From positions 10,910,160 through 10,974,159 of the forward strand of contig CM035171.1 of assembly GCA_020205615.1 (NCBI GenBank): a stretch of 64,000 nucleotides of DNA, read 5' to 3'. Below are positions 48,014 through 59,959 of this stretch, one piece after another. Each line of letters opens with the position of its first letter. Position 1 is the stretch's first letter. The notes below the pieces were generated by a model. That model worked only from the letters and a program-made list of their open reading frames with translations, was not told the origin of the DNA and made no database searches. Source of the stretch: Panax quinquefolius (lineage: Eukaryota > Streptophyta > Magnoliopsida > Apiales > Araliaceae). A program made the position numbers and the translations under genes.

Positions 48014-49324
48014 AAGATTTAATTTCTCTAATTATTATTTTGAAATAGTAAGGGTTGATTTGATTAATGTGGTTAGTTATTGGTAAAATCTTGAAATATT
48101 TTAAATAAACAAGTGGTTATAAAATACTCATTGTTGTTTGAGAATATTCGTTTGGTCGTGGAATATTCTTTGTCGCAGGAATATTAAATGCGACCGCCTT
48201 GATCTTTTGTGGGCCCCATAACAAAGCGATTGGATGAAGAAAACGACATGTAGAAGTTGTTTATAAATAATCTGTAGATTATTCTGAAGTAATCTTGTTG
48301 GAATACCCTGGTTTAAAACACACGAATACGCCGTTGTTGCACAAGATAATACGGTATTGCACCAATTATTGATTCTTACGTAAGAAGGCACTACTTAATA
48401 ATTATTCTACGATGAATTCTTGCTTCAATATTTTATTTTGATTCAATAATTGTTTGCGTTGATATTTTATATTCTTCGTTGTTTGATAATTGTCACTACA
48501 CGATTTTTTCCATTATCGAAACAATAATTCATATTATCCTAATAATATTATTAGAAAACATTATTGGTAATGTCTAGAAAGTTACGTCTAAGGAGAGGTT
48601 TGGTCACCTAATTGTGTGCGATGAGGAGAAATTCTTATTGAAAGCCCCTCTTTCTTGGGAGCGGCGGTTGTCGGTTGTTGTGATTCTTCACGTAATATTA
48701 TTTGTGAATAATTAATTATTGATTTATATGATGAGAAAAATATTGATTTTATGTGAATATAGATGGAGAAAATTTTTAAATGTGACAATTGTTGAAAATT
48801 AATATTTTATCTTTTTCTCATAAAATATATTCATTTGAATATATTATTTTAATAATATAATAATGATGATATTTTTACAATGAATGTGGGATATATGAGT
48901 ATATGAGGAGAAAGAGTATTTTTGTTGTATTAAATGATTAACACATGTTTTGTGTGTCGTCAACCCCATTTCTTGGTGAAATTTGATTATAGCACAATAA
49001 AATCGCTTGGTTTGTGGATTTCGATCAATTTCTGCTTGGAATTTGGAAAACTTTCTTCTCGCAAAGTTGTAGAGAATTGAATTTCCTATAAAAATAAGCG
49101 AGATTCGAATTTTCTGATAAAAGGGCTATTTATTATGAATTATTGAATTTTTGGATTAATTGATTATTTTTTTTTTTGGAGTTTTAAATAACTTTTATAT
49201 GAAAAACGTTTTTATTGTTTTTGGCACATGTGTGGCTGAAGTTTGGACCAAATTTGTGTGCGTAGGAAATTTTGATATATATATTATTATTATATTAAAT
49301 TTTCTACTTTGGTATTCAATTTCC

Positions 49325-49332
49325 TATAAATA
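49325..49332 (+). promoter_or_regulatory. TATA box of element B 5' LTR
   Basis: TATAAATA within CCTATAAATAGGGTGCTTAG, about 1.4 kb before the LTR end; the likely core promoter for the B genomic RNA. Confidence 0.65.
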
Positions 49333-49972
49333 GGGTGCTTAGGTTAGAATTGAAAATCACACCAGAAACTAAAGTTTTCTCTCTCTTTTTCTCTCTATAT
49401 TATCGAGCGTATTCTTGTGAGTATTTTTAGTACTTTAAGTATTGCTATACGGTGCAAGTTCTTTCAGCACTATATCCAGTATTCTAGTCAGAAGTACTAT
49501 CTTTTTGGAGGTAAGGGATGTTATTTTATTCAAAAATGATATTATTTCTTCAATATCATTATGCCGAAATATTGGTTGGAAATTTTTATCAAATTTGGAA
49601 TTTTTTTCATGTCGGGGTTACTATTCACGAGTTACTATTCACGAGTACTATTCACGAAGCATGATGATTTTTTTTGTGAAATTTCTATCTTTTAGTGTCG
49701 TAGTTACTATTCACGTATACGGCACTATTCACAGAAAAATTAAATTTTCTTTTCTGTGTCCAAGATTGTCTGTTATGATTCCTATCTTTGATTGGATCTA
49801 TGTTTTGGTCTTCATTCTTGAATTTTACTCCACTCTGGTTATTTATGAATTATTTTTGAACTTGGATTGTTTAAAGTATGAATCCTTAATATTTGTTCTT
49901 TTGTTTCACTGGATTCATTTTCTTTAAAATATTTTTCATCATCCTCAGTCCTAAATGATGATATAAATGAAT

Positions 49973-50143
49973 ATCTTTGGCCCGTAGTGCAAAGATGAAT
50001 GATTTTATGATGAATATCTTTGGCCCGTACTGCAAAGATGAATGATTTTATGATGAATATCTTTGGCCCGTAGTGCAAAGATGAACAGGTGTTTAGATGA
50101 ACATGATCAACTGGAGAATATCTTTGGCCTGTAGTGCAAAGAT
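49973..50143 (+). repeat. Four ATCTTTG/CAAAGAT hairpins, best-preserved set
   Basis: Starts at 49973, 50016, 50059 and 50120. Each is ATCTTTG + GCC(C/T)GTA(G/C)TG + CAAAGAT, a perfect 7-bp stem with a 10-base loop. The first three are spaced exactly 43 bp with the same spacer wording (GATTTTATGATGAAT). Confidence 0.85.
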
Positions 50144-50711
50144 GAATATTTGATTTGTGATGTATATTGATTGATGTTACAGGAATAAATTATCGATGAT
50201 GGACTTTTAAATTCATAGATGATAGTAGATTTCATTCTCTACTTAACTCTTCTAATGAATTATTGTTTCATTGCATTGTTGATCTAAAACTTGTTGCTCT
50301 ATTGTATTCTATCGATTTTTTTTCTCGTTGAAGACTAAGGATAATTTGTTGTACATTATCTTAGTCATAATATTCTTTATTGGGCTAGTTGAGCTCACCC
50401 TTTTCCTTTTTGTTCCATTTTCTTCTCGTGAGACGAGAATATAAGCGAACTAGTGGGGTGTGGAGTAATGGTTCAAGACAGTTGTTTTAGTAGTCCTCAC
50501 TATTTTGTAGAATAGTGTATCAATAATTGTAATGAGGACTTATTTGAGTGTGGATATTGTCTAGAAGATAATATTTGTATTTAAACTCATTAGATTTATG
50601 TGTTGTCGTATTTTGCACGACAATTGTATTAGTGAAGTTGTAGTTGTTTCTGTACCATGTATTTGGCGACTCAGAATGGGTGATGTATACCTATTTTGGG
50701 GGTGCCACAGT

Positions 50712-50724
50712 TGGCATCAGAGCT
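50712..50724 (+). other. Primer-binding site of element B
   Basis: TGGCATCAGAGCT, two bases after the LTR end; one mismatch to the initiator-methionine tRNA complement. Confidence 0.82.
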
Positions 50725-50897
50725 TAGGGATATAATCTTTGGTGGAGATCGGGGAATAGAACTAGGAGGGGAGAGACGAGTGAATCCTTCGCTAGTGTGT
50801 CCTACCTAAGCTTATTCATTGCCTGGTTATAATATAAGGGTATTATGTGATTTGTTAATTTGTTAAATTAACCCTTGTTTTCGCGGGCGATTTAAGA

Positions 50898-52064
50898 ATG
50901 TCGACTAAGAATGTTAATGATGGAGTAAATGACACCGTGGAGACACCTTTGGTCACCAATGAGGAGAAAACGTAAACAGTCAGTGGCAATGTTCCTCCCA
51001 AGAAAACAACACCATGAAAGCGGATGATGAACGATGGTATGAATAGGAACTTTCTAGAATTCATGCAAAACCAAACGAGAAAGACTACTGTTCAAAATGC
51101 AGGTGGAAACACTGAGAACTCGTGAATGGTCACCGCTAAGCGCTTCAAGGAGTTAAGACCGCCTTGAGTTTTGGGAAAGCCAGAACCACTTACGGCAGAG
51201 ACTTGGATAAAGCAGATCACTAAGATATTTGATGTATTGGGATGCTCAGAGGAGCAAAAGGTTCATTTCGCCACTTTCATGTTGCGAGGAGAGGCAGATT
51301 ATTAGTGGGAATCCGTAAAGCGTACTCAGCCTATCACACTGAAGATGTCTTGGGAGAAGTTCCAAGAATTGTTCAACGATAAGTACTTTCCCGAAAGTAT
51401 TTGTCACATGAAGGAGGTAGAGTTCATCAAGCTGGAGCAAAACAATATGAAAGTGTTGCAGTACGAAGCTAAGTTTGCCGAGTTGTCCCGATTTGCATCC
51501 CATTTGGTTAAAATGAGGAGAGAATGACGCGAATATTTCTGCGAGGTTTGAAACCCAAAATACGTCAATACCTCATTTCTCACAAACTTTGTTTATATTC
51601 AGATGTTGTGAATAGGGCTCAGTTATTGGAGCGCGATATTGAGTCGGCTCAACTAAAGAATAATGACCAACAACTCGATGATAATCGTACCGGTGGCAAC
51701 GGTCTTCGAAACAATGATAACAATCGTGGAGGAAATTATCATGCTAGAAATGATAACCACTTCAGTGGTAATTCATGGCCAAGATAATAGAAGAAATAAC
51801 TCAAGTGGAAATTTCAAGAAGAGAAGATTTAACGATGACGGGAAGATGTCGGCAGCAGCACCAACACCAGCAACGAATTTTAGAGGAGGAGAAAGACCGC
51901 CAGTTAGATGCTACAGATGCGGAGAAGAGGGACACATAAGTCCAAACTGCTCACAACCTTCCAAGGTATGTTATAATTATGGAAAAGAAGGTCATATCGC
52001 TTTCGAGATTGTACGCAGAGCGAAACCCACCAGTGGGATGGTGACTCAAAAGGTCATCCCGTAA
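50898..52064 (+). pseudogene. Gag of element B with one intact zinc knuckle
   Basis: ATG at 50898 (MSTKNVNDGVNDTVETP, then a stop). Capsid: ETWIKQITKIFDVLGCSEEQ near 51200, FATFMLRGEADY-stop-WES, then 51345-51527 (MSWEKFQELFNDKYFPES, LEQNNMKVLQYEAKFAEL), a frameshift to 51524-51787 (FLRGLKPKIRQYL, DNNRGGN), and another to 51663-52064 with a basic linker and the knuckles. [14 protein letters not shown] is a complete CX2CX4HX4C motif; the second, [14 protein letters not shown], has lost two cysteines. This is the best Gag in the window, broken by about three frameshifts and two stops. Confidence 0.82.
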
Positions 52065-52149
52065 AAGTCAAAGTCAATCTGCCTCGGAAGAGCGTTTGTC
52101 GTGGATCGGTCAAAATGCGAGAAACCCGAACGGTTATCACGGGTTAGTT

Positions 52150-52490
52150 AATTATAAATTCTTATGAAGTTTATACCTTATTAGATACCGGTTCTACCCA
52201 TTCATTTATCTCTCCTGCTTATACTCAACGTTTAAACTTGACTCCGGAGAAAATTAGACTTTGACTTATCTGTTGAAACTCCGTTATGAGAAACTTTCGT
52301 TACATCCACTGTTTATAAATCTTGTTTGATCCAAGTTGGCACCATCACATTACTTGTTGACCTTATTTCTTTAAAAATTCTTTCATTTGATGTGACCTTA
52401 GGGATTGATTGGTCAACCACTCATCATGCTAAAATTGATTGCTTTTGTAAGGTCATTAGTTTTCATATTCCTAAGCAACCTCATTATTCA
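52150..52490 (+). pseudogene. Protease of element B
   Basis: LLDTGSTHSFIS with an intact DTG triad near 52180, then AYTQRLNLTPEK and a frameshift. The end is recognisable near 52395 (LGIDW then TTHHAKIDC-like). It lies between Gag and RT. Confidence 0.75.
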
Positions 52491-52564
52491 ATTTAAGCAA
52501 CCAAACCATTGAAGTCAAACTCTTTTATATCAAGTCAGAAAGTCATTCGTTTATTGAAAAACGG

Positions 52565-52802
52565 ATGTCAAGCTTTCTTAGCCATGTTATGGACTTGAAC
52601 AAAAATACGTCAGATTTGAATGATATTTCTGTTGTTAGTAAATTTCCTGACGTATTTCCTGAAAAATTTCTGCCTACTCCTCGTGAGGGTGATATTAAAT
52701 TTTGTATCGACTTTAAACCCGGTACAAAACCCATTTCTAAAATCTCATATCGAATGGCTCCTATTGAACTTCAGGAGTTAAAACCCAACTACAAGAGTTG
52801 GT
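52565..52802 (+). pseudogene. RT N-terminus of element B
   Basis: Open from 52565: NDISVVSKFPDVFPEKF, IKFCIDFKPGTKPIS, YRMAPIELQELK. Same start of RT as in A and C. Confidence 0.85.
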
Positions 52803-52940
52803 ACTCAAGCCTCTATCTGGTGACTTCCTTTGTGGAAATGCATCGAAACTAGACTCTCTATAGGGGACGTCATATTCGTGTGGTGTTAAACTGATAGGTG
52901 CCAATGTGACGTGTTATCCAAGATTGGGATATGAGTCACA
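52803..52940 (+). repeat. Segment replacing the RT catalytic core (element B)
   Basis: GGTGACTTCCTTTGTGGAAA, GGGGACGTCAT, GTTATCCAAGATTGGGATAT, GAGTCACA: same segment and junctions as A and C, diverged by scattered substitutions. Confidence 0.75.
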
Positions 52941-52944
52941 TTTG

Positions 52945-53345
52945 AGAGCAACCTAAGTCAGTAATCGAAATACGTAGCTTTCTAGGCTTAGCTGGTTACT
53001 ATCGGAGATTCGTGGAAAGATTTTCTCGAATCGATACTCTATTAAAAGATACAAAATTTGAATGGAGCGAGGAATGTGAGAAGAGCTTCTAAGAACTCAA
53101 CATGCGGCAACAACGTTGGCTCGAGCTGTTAAAAGATTACGACTATACCATTCAATACCATCTTGGAAAAAAAACAGACGTGGTAGCTGACGCGTTGAGT
53201 AAAAGATCGTATGCGTTTACGAGTGCGATATTGTTAACACAAAGACCCATTTCGTATGACTTACAAAAGATGGAGATAGAGTTAAAGATTCCAAGAATCA
53301 TGCGTGAAGATAACGAATATACGATTAGAATCAACTTTAATCGAT
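52945..53345 (+). pseudogene. RT thumb fused to RNase H C-terminal part (element B)
   Basis: [14 protein letters not shown] is followed after a short gap by [15 protein letters not shown], then joined to the end of RNase H in the frame open at 53102-53347 (MRQQRWLELLKDYDYTIQYH, DVVADALSKRS). The middle of RNase H is deleted between an EL and NMRQ, a different junction from the one in A. Confidence 0.75.
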
Positions 53346-53399
53346 AAATTTAAAGTCGCTTTCAAGCTTACTACTCGAGTTGATAAATATGAAGAGGAA

Positions 53400-53718
53400 G
53401 ATGCAAGAAGTCGTTATTCCAAAAGCGAGAATCGATTTGCGTGAGGAAAGCTCAAACCTTTGATTTATTAGTCAATTTGAGATTCTCAATCAAGTAGGAA
53501 CTGTGGCCTATAGACACATTTTACCGCCAAGTATGACGCGTGTTCATAACATTTTTTGCGTTTCGATGTTACGTAAATATGTGGACGACCCGAACCACAT
53601 CATTGAATTAAAACCAGACGAGATAGCAGAAGATCTAACGTACGAGGAGGTACTAGTCAAGATCTTGGATAGGAAAGAGTAGGTCCTACGCACGTCAATT
53701 TCGAGGACGAAATTTCAT
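53400..53718 (+). pseudogene. Integrase C-terminus of element B; core deleted
   Basis: After the IPKARI linker (near 53418) the sequence joins the integrase C-terminal part (RVHNIFCVSMLRKYV-type text near 53540, DDPNHIIELKPDEIAEDL near 53585, [13 protein letters not shown]). The same core deletion is in A. The chromodomain-like part is also shortened: GGTCCTACGCACGTCAATTT jumps to the pol end. Confidence 0.72.
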
Positions 53719-53731
53719 AAGGAAGGGAGGT
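53719..53731 (+). other. Polypurine tract of element B
   Basis: AAGGAAGGGAGGT directly before the 3' LTR. Confidence 0.78.
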
Positions 53732-56207
53732 TGTAAGACCCCAACTTTTTATAAATAAAGATTTAATTTCTCTAATTATTATTTTGAAATACTAAGGGGT
53801 TGATTTGATTAATGTGGTTAGTTATGGGTAAAATGCGCAAATATTTTAAATAAGAAAGTGGTTATAAAATACTCATTGTTGTCGGAGAATATTCGTTTGG
53901 TCATGGAATATTCTTGCTTTCGGGGAATATTCGTACGACGGCACAGCCTTTTGTGGGCCCCATAACGGAAAGCGATTGGATGAAGAAAACGACAAGTAGA
54001 AGTTGTTTATAAATAACTTGCCAGCTTTATTACAAGTAATATTGTTGGAATACCCTGGTTAAAACACAAGAATACACGTTGTTGCACAAGAATATTACCA
54101 GTATTGCACCAATTATTGATTCTTACGTAAGAAGGCACTACTTAATAATTGTTACGATAGTTAACGCTCAATATTTAATTTTGATTCAATAATTGCTACG
54201 TTGATATTTTATATTATCGTTGTTTCAATAATCATCACTACACAAGATTTTCCATTATCGAAGAAATAATTCATATTATCTGAATAATATTATTAGAAAA
54301 CATTATTGGCAATGTCTAGAAATTTCGCCTAAGGAGAGGTTTGGTCACCTAATCAAGCGCATTCAAGAAGGAAAAAATCCTTATTGAAAGCCCCTCTTTC
54401 TTGGGAACCGTCCGGTTGTCGTGATTGTGATTCTGTAATATTATTTGTGAATAATTAATTATTGATTTATATGATGAGGAAAATATTCATTTTATGTGGA
54501 TATAGATGGAGAAAAATTTTTAAAGTGACAATTATTGAAAATCGATATTTTATCTTTTCTCGATAAAATAATATTTTATTATATTATTATAATATAATAA
54601 TGATGATATTTTACAATGAATATGGGATATATGAGTATATGAGGAGGAAGAATATTTTATTGCAAAAGTTGTTTAAAAACATGTTAAACATGTCTCAGGG
54701 CCCATTTCTTGACCGAAATTTGATTATAGCACAGAAAATCGCCTGGTTTGTGGATTTCTTCAATTTACTTTGGAATTTGGAAAAACTTTCTTCTGCAAAG
54801 TTGTAGATAATGAAATTTCCTAAGAAAAAGACATGTGGTTCGAATTTTTCTGACAAAAAAGCTATTTATTATGAATTATTGAAGTTTTGAAGTTCCGAAA
54901 TAATTGATTTTTGGAAGTTTTATTTATTTTTATTAATAAAACGTTTTTACACTTTGAGGCATCATTAACATGTCTCAATGAATTCAATTGCCAAAGGTGT
55001 ACGTAGGAAATTTGTATATATATATTTATATTATATTCAATTTTCTGTTTTGGTGTTCTAAGCATTTTCCTATAAATAGGGTGCTTATGTTAGAATTAAA
55101 AATCACACAAGAAACTGAAGTAAGGGATGTTATTTTCTTCTTAAATGATATTATTTTTTTCAATATCATTATGCTAAAATATTGGTTTGAACTTTTTATC
55201 AAATTTGGAACTTTTTGTGTGTTTGGGTTACTATTCACGATACTTGTGATTATTCACGATACTGCCTTATTCACTTAATACTCAAGACTATTCACGTAAA
55301 CATTAAATTTTTGTTTTTGTCCAAAATATCTATTATGGATACTAGCTTTAATTGTATCCATGTTTTGATCATTGTTGAATTTTACTCCACTACGATTATT
55401 TATAAGGTATTTTGGACATAGAATAGTTTTAAAATACTTAATCCTTAATATTTATTCTTTTGTTTCACTGGATTCGTTTTTTTTAAAATATTTTTCATCA
55501 TCCTCAGTCCTAAATGATGATATTACTGAATATCTTTGGCATGTAGTGCAAAGATGAATGATTTTCTGATGAATATCTTTGGCCAGTGGTGCAAAGATAA
55601 ACAGGTGTTTAGATGAATATGACCAACTGATGAATATCTTTGGCTTGTAGTGCAAAGATGAATATTTAATTCTAGATATATATTGATTGATGTTATAGGG
55701 ATAAAATATCGACGATAAACTTTTAAATTCATAAATAGAAGATAGTAGTTTGCATTCTCTACTTAACTCTTCTAATGAATTATTATTTCCGCTGCGAAGA
55801 TTGATTTAAAACTGGTTGTATTCTATTAGATTTTTCCCTATTGAAGACTAACGATAATTTGTTCTATGTTATCTTAGTCATAATATTCTTTACTGGGCTA
55901 GTTGAGCTCACCCTTTTCCTTTTTGTTCTATTTTTCTTCTCGTGAGGCGAGAATGTAAATGAGTACTAGCCTCGGGGTATGGAATGAAGGTTCTAGAAAG
56001 TCGTTTTAGTAGTCCTCACCATTTTTGTAAAATAATGTATCAATAATTGTAGTGAGGACTTATTTGAGTGTGGATATTGTCTAGATGACAATATTTGTAT
56101 TTAAACTCACAGTTTTTATGTTGTATTAATAAAGTTGTAGTTGTTTCTGTACCATGTATTTTGACAACTCAGAATGGGTGTTGTATACCTATTTTGGGGG
56201 CGTCACA
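53732..56207 (+). mobile_element. 3' LTR of element B (2476 bp)
   Basis: TGTAAGACCCC...GGGGGCGTCACA. TATA box 55071-55078, a shortened region after it, TACTATTCACGA-type motifs 55225-55300, hairpin motifs 55530-55665. Followed by GAATG, the first bases of older flanking DNA. Confidence 0.87.
55071..55078 (+). promoter_or_regulatory. TATA box of element B 3' LTR
   Basis: TATAAATA in CCTATAAATAGGGTGCTTA. It could drive read-out transcription into the flank beyond 56207. Confidence 0.6.
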
Positions 56208-57300
56208 GAATGAGTGGTGGAGAGCTTGAGAGCAAATTGTCAAATATTTGTGACTTTCTCTCTCTCCAATCTAATATAGACTACTTAGATACATTGAATG
56301 ATCTGATGTAGCTGTCAAATAAGGGCTGAATTGCTGATATTTTAAGTCACATTGTCAACTTAGTTGGCCACCTACTAAAGCCTTGGCAATTTTTACAAGT
56401 TAACTTACTAAATTATTCAAAAAGGGAAATTTAGTCATTGTACATGAAATTTTAATGGCATTCTAGACAATTGAACCAACCCTTAGGGTTTAACCCTTAG
56501 GTTTTACAACATTAAGTTTCTAGGATTTTCTATTTAGGGTTTAATTAGAAAAATAAATTTTCTAAATTACAATTAGGGTTTGAAAAATAGAAATTAAAAT
56601 AAGTAAAATATAATTAGGGTTCCTAATCATATTTAAGTTCAATAAATACCTTAGACTTGCCAATTACGATTAGGGTTTCTTAATTTAGGGTTTAGGATTC
56701 CCGGATTTAAAATTAGGTTTATCGGCTTTCGATTAGGGTTTCTAACTGTGCGTTAGGGTTTCTAATCTCTTATTAGGGTTTATTAATTGTAAACCTTATC
56801 CGATCAATTATTCATCAAAATTCTAAACAGTACAAACACATACTCATTAATATAATTATTTTAATTATATTTTCTATCGAATCCCTATCTAGAATTAGGG
56901 TTGGGGTTTTTAAAGCTGTTAAGCACAACTCTACTCTAATTTTTTAGTCAATACACAAATTGTTTACTACTCGAGACTTGTATCACAGATACACAACACA
57001 ATATTTATAATTAATATTAATATTAATTATAAAAAAATTATTCGTAAACTTTTGATTATTCGAATTCCCAGGTTATCACATGTTAAGTCATTAAATTTTA
57101 AAGGGTTTTGCCAAACAAAGCCTTGTGGCTTTTGGATTTTTAAATTTTGAATTATAATAATATAAATAAAATAAATAAAAATAAATTAAATAATAAATAT
57201 AATATATTTATAACATATACGTTAGTTTGTAACTGATATTACAATTAGTAGTAGTATTAAGATTATATCAGTTTTTTATATTACTACGTATATCAGTTGG
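56208..57300. other. Older flank with telo-box motif cluster, no gene seen
   Basis: No frame or element ends. From 56480 to 56905 about ten TTAGGGTTT or near variants occur, all in one orientation (near 56482, 56545, 56571, 56612, 56668, 56683, 56722, 56751, 56772, 56895), spaced 15-125 bp. They are permutations of the plant telomere unit and the telo-box, but not an uninterrupted telomeric array. Confidence 0.55.
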
Positions 57301-57448
57301 GTTTTGGCCATTTGCTAAGTCTGAGAGTTCAGAGAGAAACCTGAGAGAAAGCTTGAGAGAATTGTGAAGAAGTTATGAGTTTTCAAAGTAATTAGCAGTT
57401 GATTAACAAGGATTTCTTAAGCAACAAAAGGCATTTTTTACATAACCT

Positions 57449-57541
<93 letters not shown>

Positions 57542-59722
57542 TTACGATAAAATTTTGTTTATGTTACGTGAATTCTAATTATTTCAAAATTGTTGTTATG
57601 TAACTAAATTATGGTGGTTATATGTGATATAATGCTAGAGTTTATGTTTAAACAAGGAAATTGCATGCTAATTTCGGATAACAGTAGAAAAATAATGACA
57701 GTGTATGTTTGTATGAATATTTTCTTATGTGGCTTGTGTAAGTATCAATTTTGATGGTCAATTCATATGCTAAACTGCAAATTGAAGCTTGTTTGTGCTA
57801 GTTCATTAAGAAACGAAGATAATGTAACTTGAACGAAGTGATTTGGTGAGGAATTGAAATCACAGTGTTGATTTTTATGAAGAATGTCAAAAAAATTGAG
57901 TTTTATATGAAAATGAGAAATTTGAGAAATTAAAATAATTAAAAGTGTTGTTAAATTGTTCTAAGTGGTTGAATATGTTAGCAATCATGTTTGAGATGGT
58001 TCTGTACCAATTGTATATGTTAATTTCACTGTTTTGTGGGTGAAATTCGTGTTAGTTGGCTTAAGAATAGTGTCGTATTCATGTTCGTAGAAATTGAACC
58101 GAAGTGCGTATGCGCCAGAATTTTTCAAGCGCAGCGCCGTAGTAACCTAAGTAATATCTTGGCGGCTAACAAGACCAAAGAGACAAATAGAGATGAAGTC
58201 TGCTACTTCTGCAGACTTTGGACATCATTGTAACTTAGCTTAATATTTTATTTACGTGAGAACCATGTAACAACAAGGTTAAAACAGAGTCGTGTTATGT
58301 GGTTAGTAAATTCAAAGTTGTAAAAATAATTAGTAAGTTACGAATGCGTTATATGAAAACTTAGTTTACACAATGAATGTTAGACAAGTGTTGTGAAGTC
58401 AACACTTGGAATTTCTGAAATGTAAATGGTAATGTAGGACTTGTACTAAAATAACAAGTTTAGCTAGAAATGCGTGTTATATTGAAAAGTGAATATTAGT
58501 ATGTCTAATAAATATTGTGGTTTTAATACTATGTATAGGTAAACGTGAGTTTTAATATTATAGCTTACGCTCGAGGCAAGTTTCTAAACCTATCTTTTTA
58601 CAATTGAGCAAGTTTCTAACTCTACACTTTCGTTGAGCTAGTTCATTTATTACATTGTGCAAGTTTATTCTTACGATTGAGCAAGTTCTTATATTGTTTA
58701 TGATTTCTAAATCTTATTTTGATATTGAGCAAGTTATTCTTGTCTTTAACTTGTTAACTAGCATGGAAGTTTATATAATCTGATATACTGATGTTGAATA
58801 GTTTTATTGTTCAAATTTTTATTCGTTATGCATGCTTAATATTCAATTCTAAATAACCTTGGCTTAATATTGTTCAAGCAAGGTATGTTATAATTATTCA
58901 ATATTTATGCTCTTAGATTATTCCTAAAGCATAACTTTAATATACAATGTTAATTCACTTATGATTTATTCCATAGCATAATGTGATTACCTTTTATTCA
59001 ACTAAATAAGTTGATGTTCGTTGAATTCCAAATTATCTTGAAATGTATCCAAATTAAACTTACTTTGGTGCGGACTTAAAATCTAAATACTGAGATGAAC
59101 AACCCTATTATTAGGGGTTACGCTTAGTTTTGAAATATTTGTGCACAATACATTGTACGAAGGGCTGATCCCCCTAAGTACGTGGATTCCTTATAGTCTT
59201 ATGACTGTTAAAGTTTAAGTTGAAAGAGTACTTATAACTGTGGACATGGTTCGTGGTCATTAGACCCTCAGTTGTATAATTCAGAATGTTAATAGAACAT
59301 ATTGTTCAGTTCTATTGAGCCTATTATTTGGCAGTTAATGTAAAGTTTTATTCAATTTCATTTCAAGTGAGCCTTGTTTGCTCACTCTTGCTTATATAAC
59401 TATTACAGCTAAAGTTGAGAAGGTCGACGTACCTAGCACCAGTAAGGGAAATGGAAAGATGAACAAGTACTGAAGACTTGTAACCATTTTGATATTTTAT
59501 TATCAGACTTTATTTAAATTATTATAATGAACTTATTTAAATTCCGCATTTGAATGATTGTATTTAAAGGTTAGATAACCTGAGAGATTTTATTAATGTA
59601 ATCCCTTAAAGGAAGGTTTGTTATTCAAATTTTATTATGATTGGGTAGTTAGATATGAATATTTTGATTAAGTGAACGCCAAATCTTAAGGTAATGAAGT
59701 ACCAGGATTTGGGGGTGTCACA
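57300..59722 (+). mobile_element. Possible worn gypsy LTR (3' part)
   Basis: The stretch ends GGATTTGGGGGTGTCACA at 59722, a typical plant gypsy LTR 3' end, and near 57300-57380 has the AGAGAGAAACCTGAGAGAAAG wording common after LTR transcription starts. No matching left end, target duplication or interior is visible; TG at 57081 is one possible start. Short frames inside (for example 58036-58233) show no known family. Confidence 0.35.
57453..57540. repeat. (GT)n(AT)n compound microsatellite
   Basis: About 30 bases of GT repeats pass directly into about 57 bases of AT repeats. Confidence 0.95.
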
Positions 59723-59959
59723 CTAACGAATCTCGATTTTCAAGACCAGTTAATTAGTGTCAAACCATTGGGTCTTTGTGCAAACCTTTTTCGATTGAGT
59801 TGGTAGAACCATTTCAAATCTACCAACTTACGACTCTTAAAAGTCAAATCGTCGACATATACATGTCGGACCTTTTCAAACTTATTTTTTCAAACAAAAC
59901 TCACCTAAAATGAGAACACCAAAAGACAAGCACAGAAAGAGACAAATAAAAATCCCGAC

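Larger units (their letters stand above)
48014..50709 (+). mobile_element. 5' LTR of gypsy element B
   Basis: The first ~25 bases are missing (it begins AAGATTTAATTTC directly after the previous truncated copy), but the 3' end is complete (GGGGGTGCCACA) and abuts a primer site. TATA box 49325-49332, TACTATTCACGA block 49617-49732, hairpin motifs 49973-50143. The frame at 49442-49927 is open only because of repeats and matches no protein. Confidence 0.85.

Noticed and set aside
49617..49732. Regular short repeats resembling a CRISPR array
   Set aside because: Units are contiguous without unique spacers, lie in plant LTRs, and no cas genes exist.
49442..49927. 161-codon frame
   Set aside because: It runs through LTR promoter, TACTATTCACGA repeats and hairpin region, and corresponding frames in other LTRs are broken; no protein family.
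56480..56905. A true interstitial telomere array
   Set aside because: The units are separated by 15-125 bp of unrelated sequence and are not head-to-tail TTTAGGG.
58036..58233. 65-codon frame in a slightly less AT-rich patch
   Set aside because: No family recognised, short, and inside a possible LTR.
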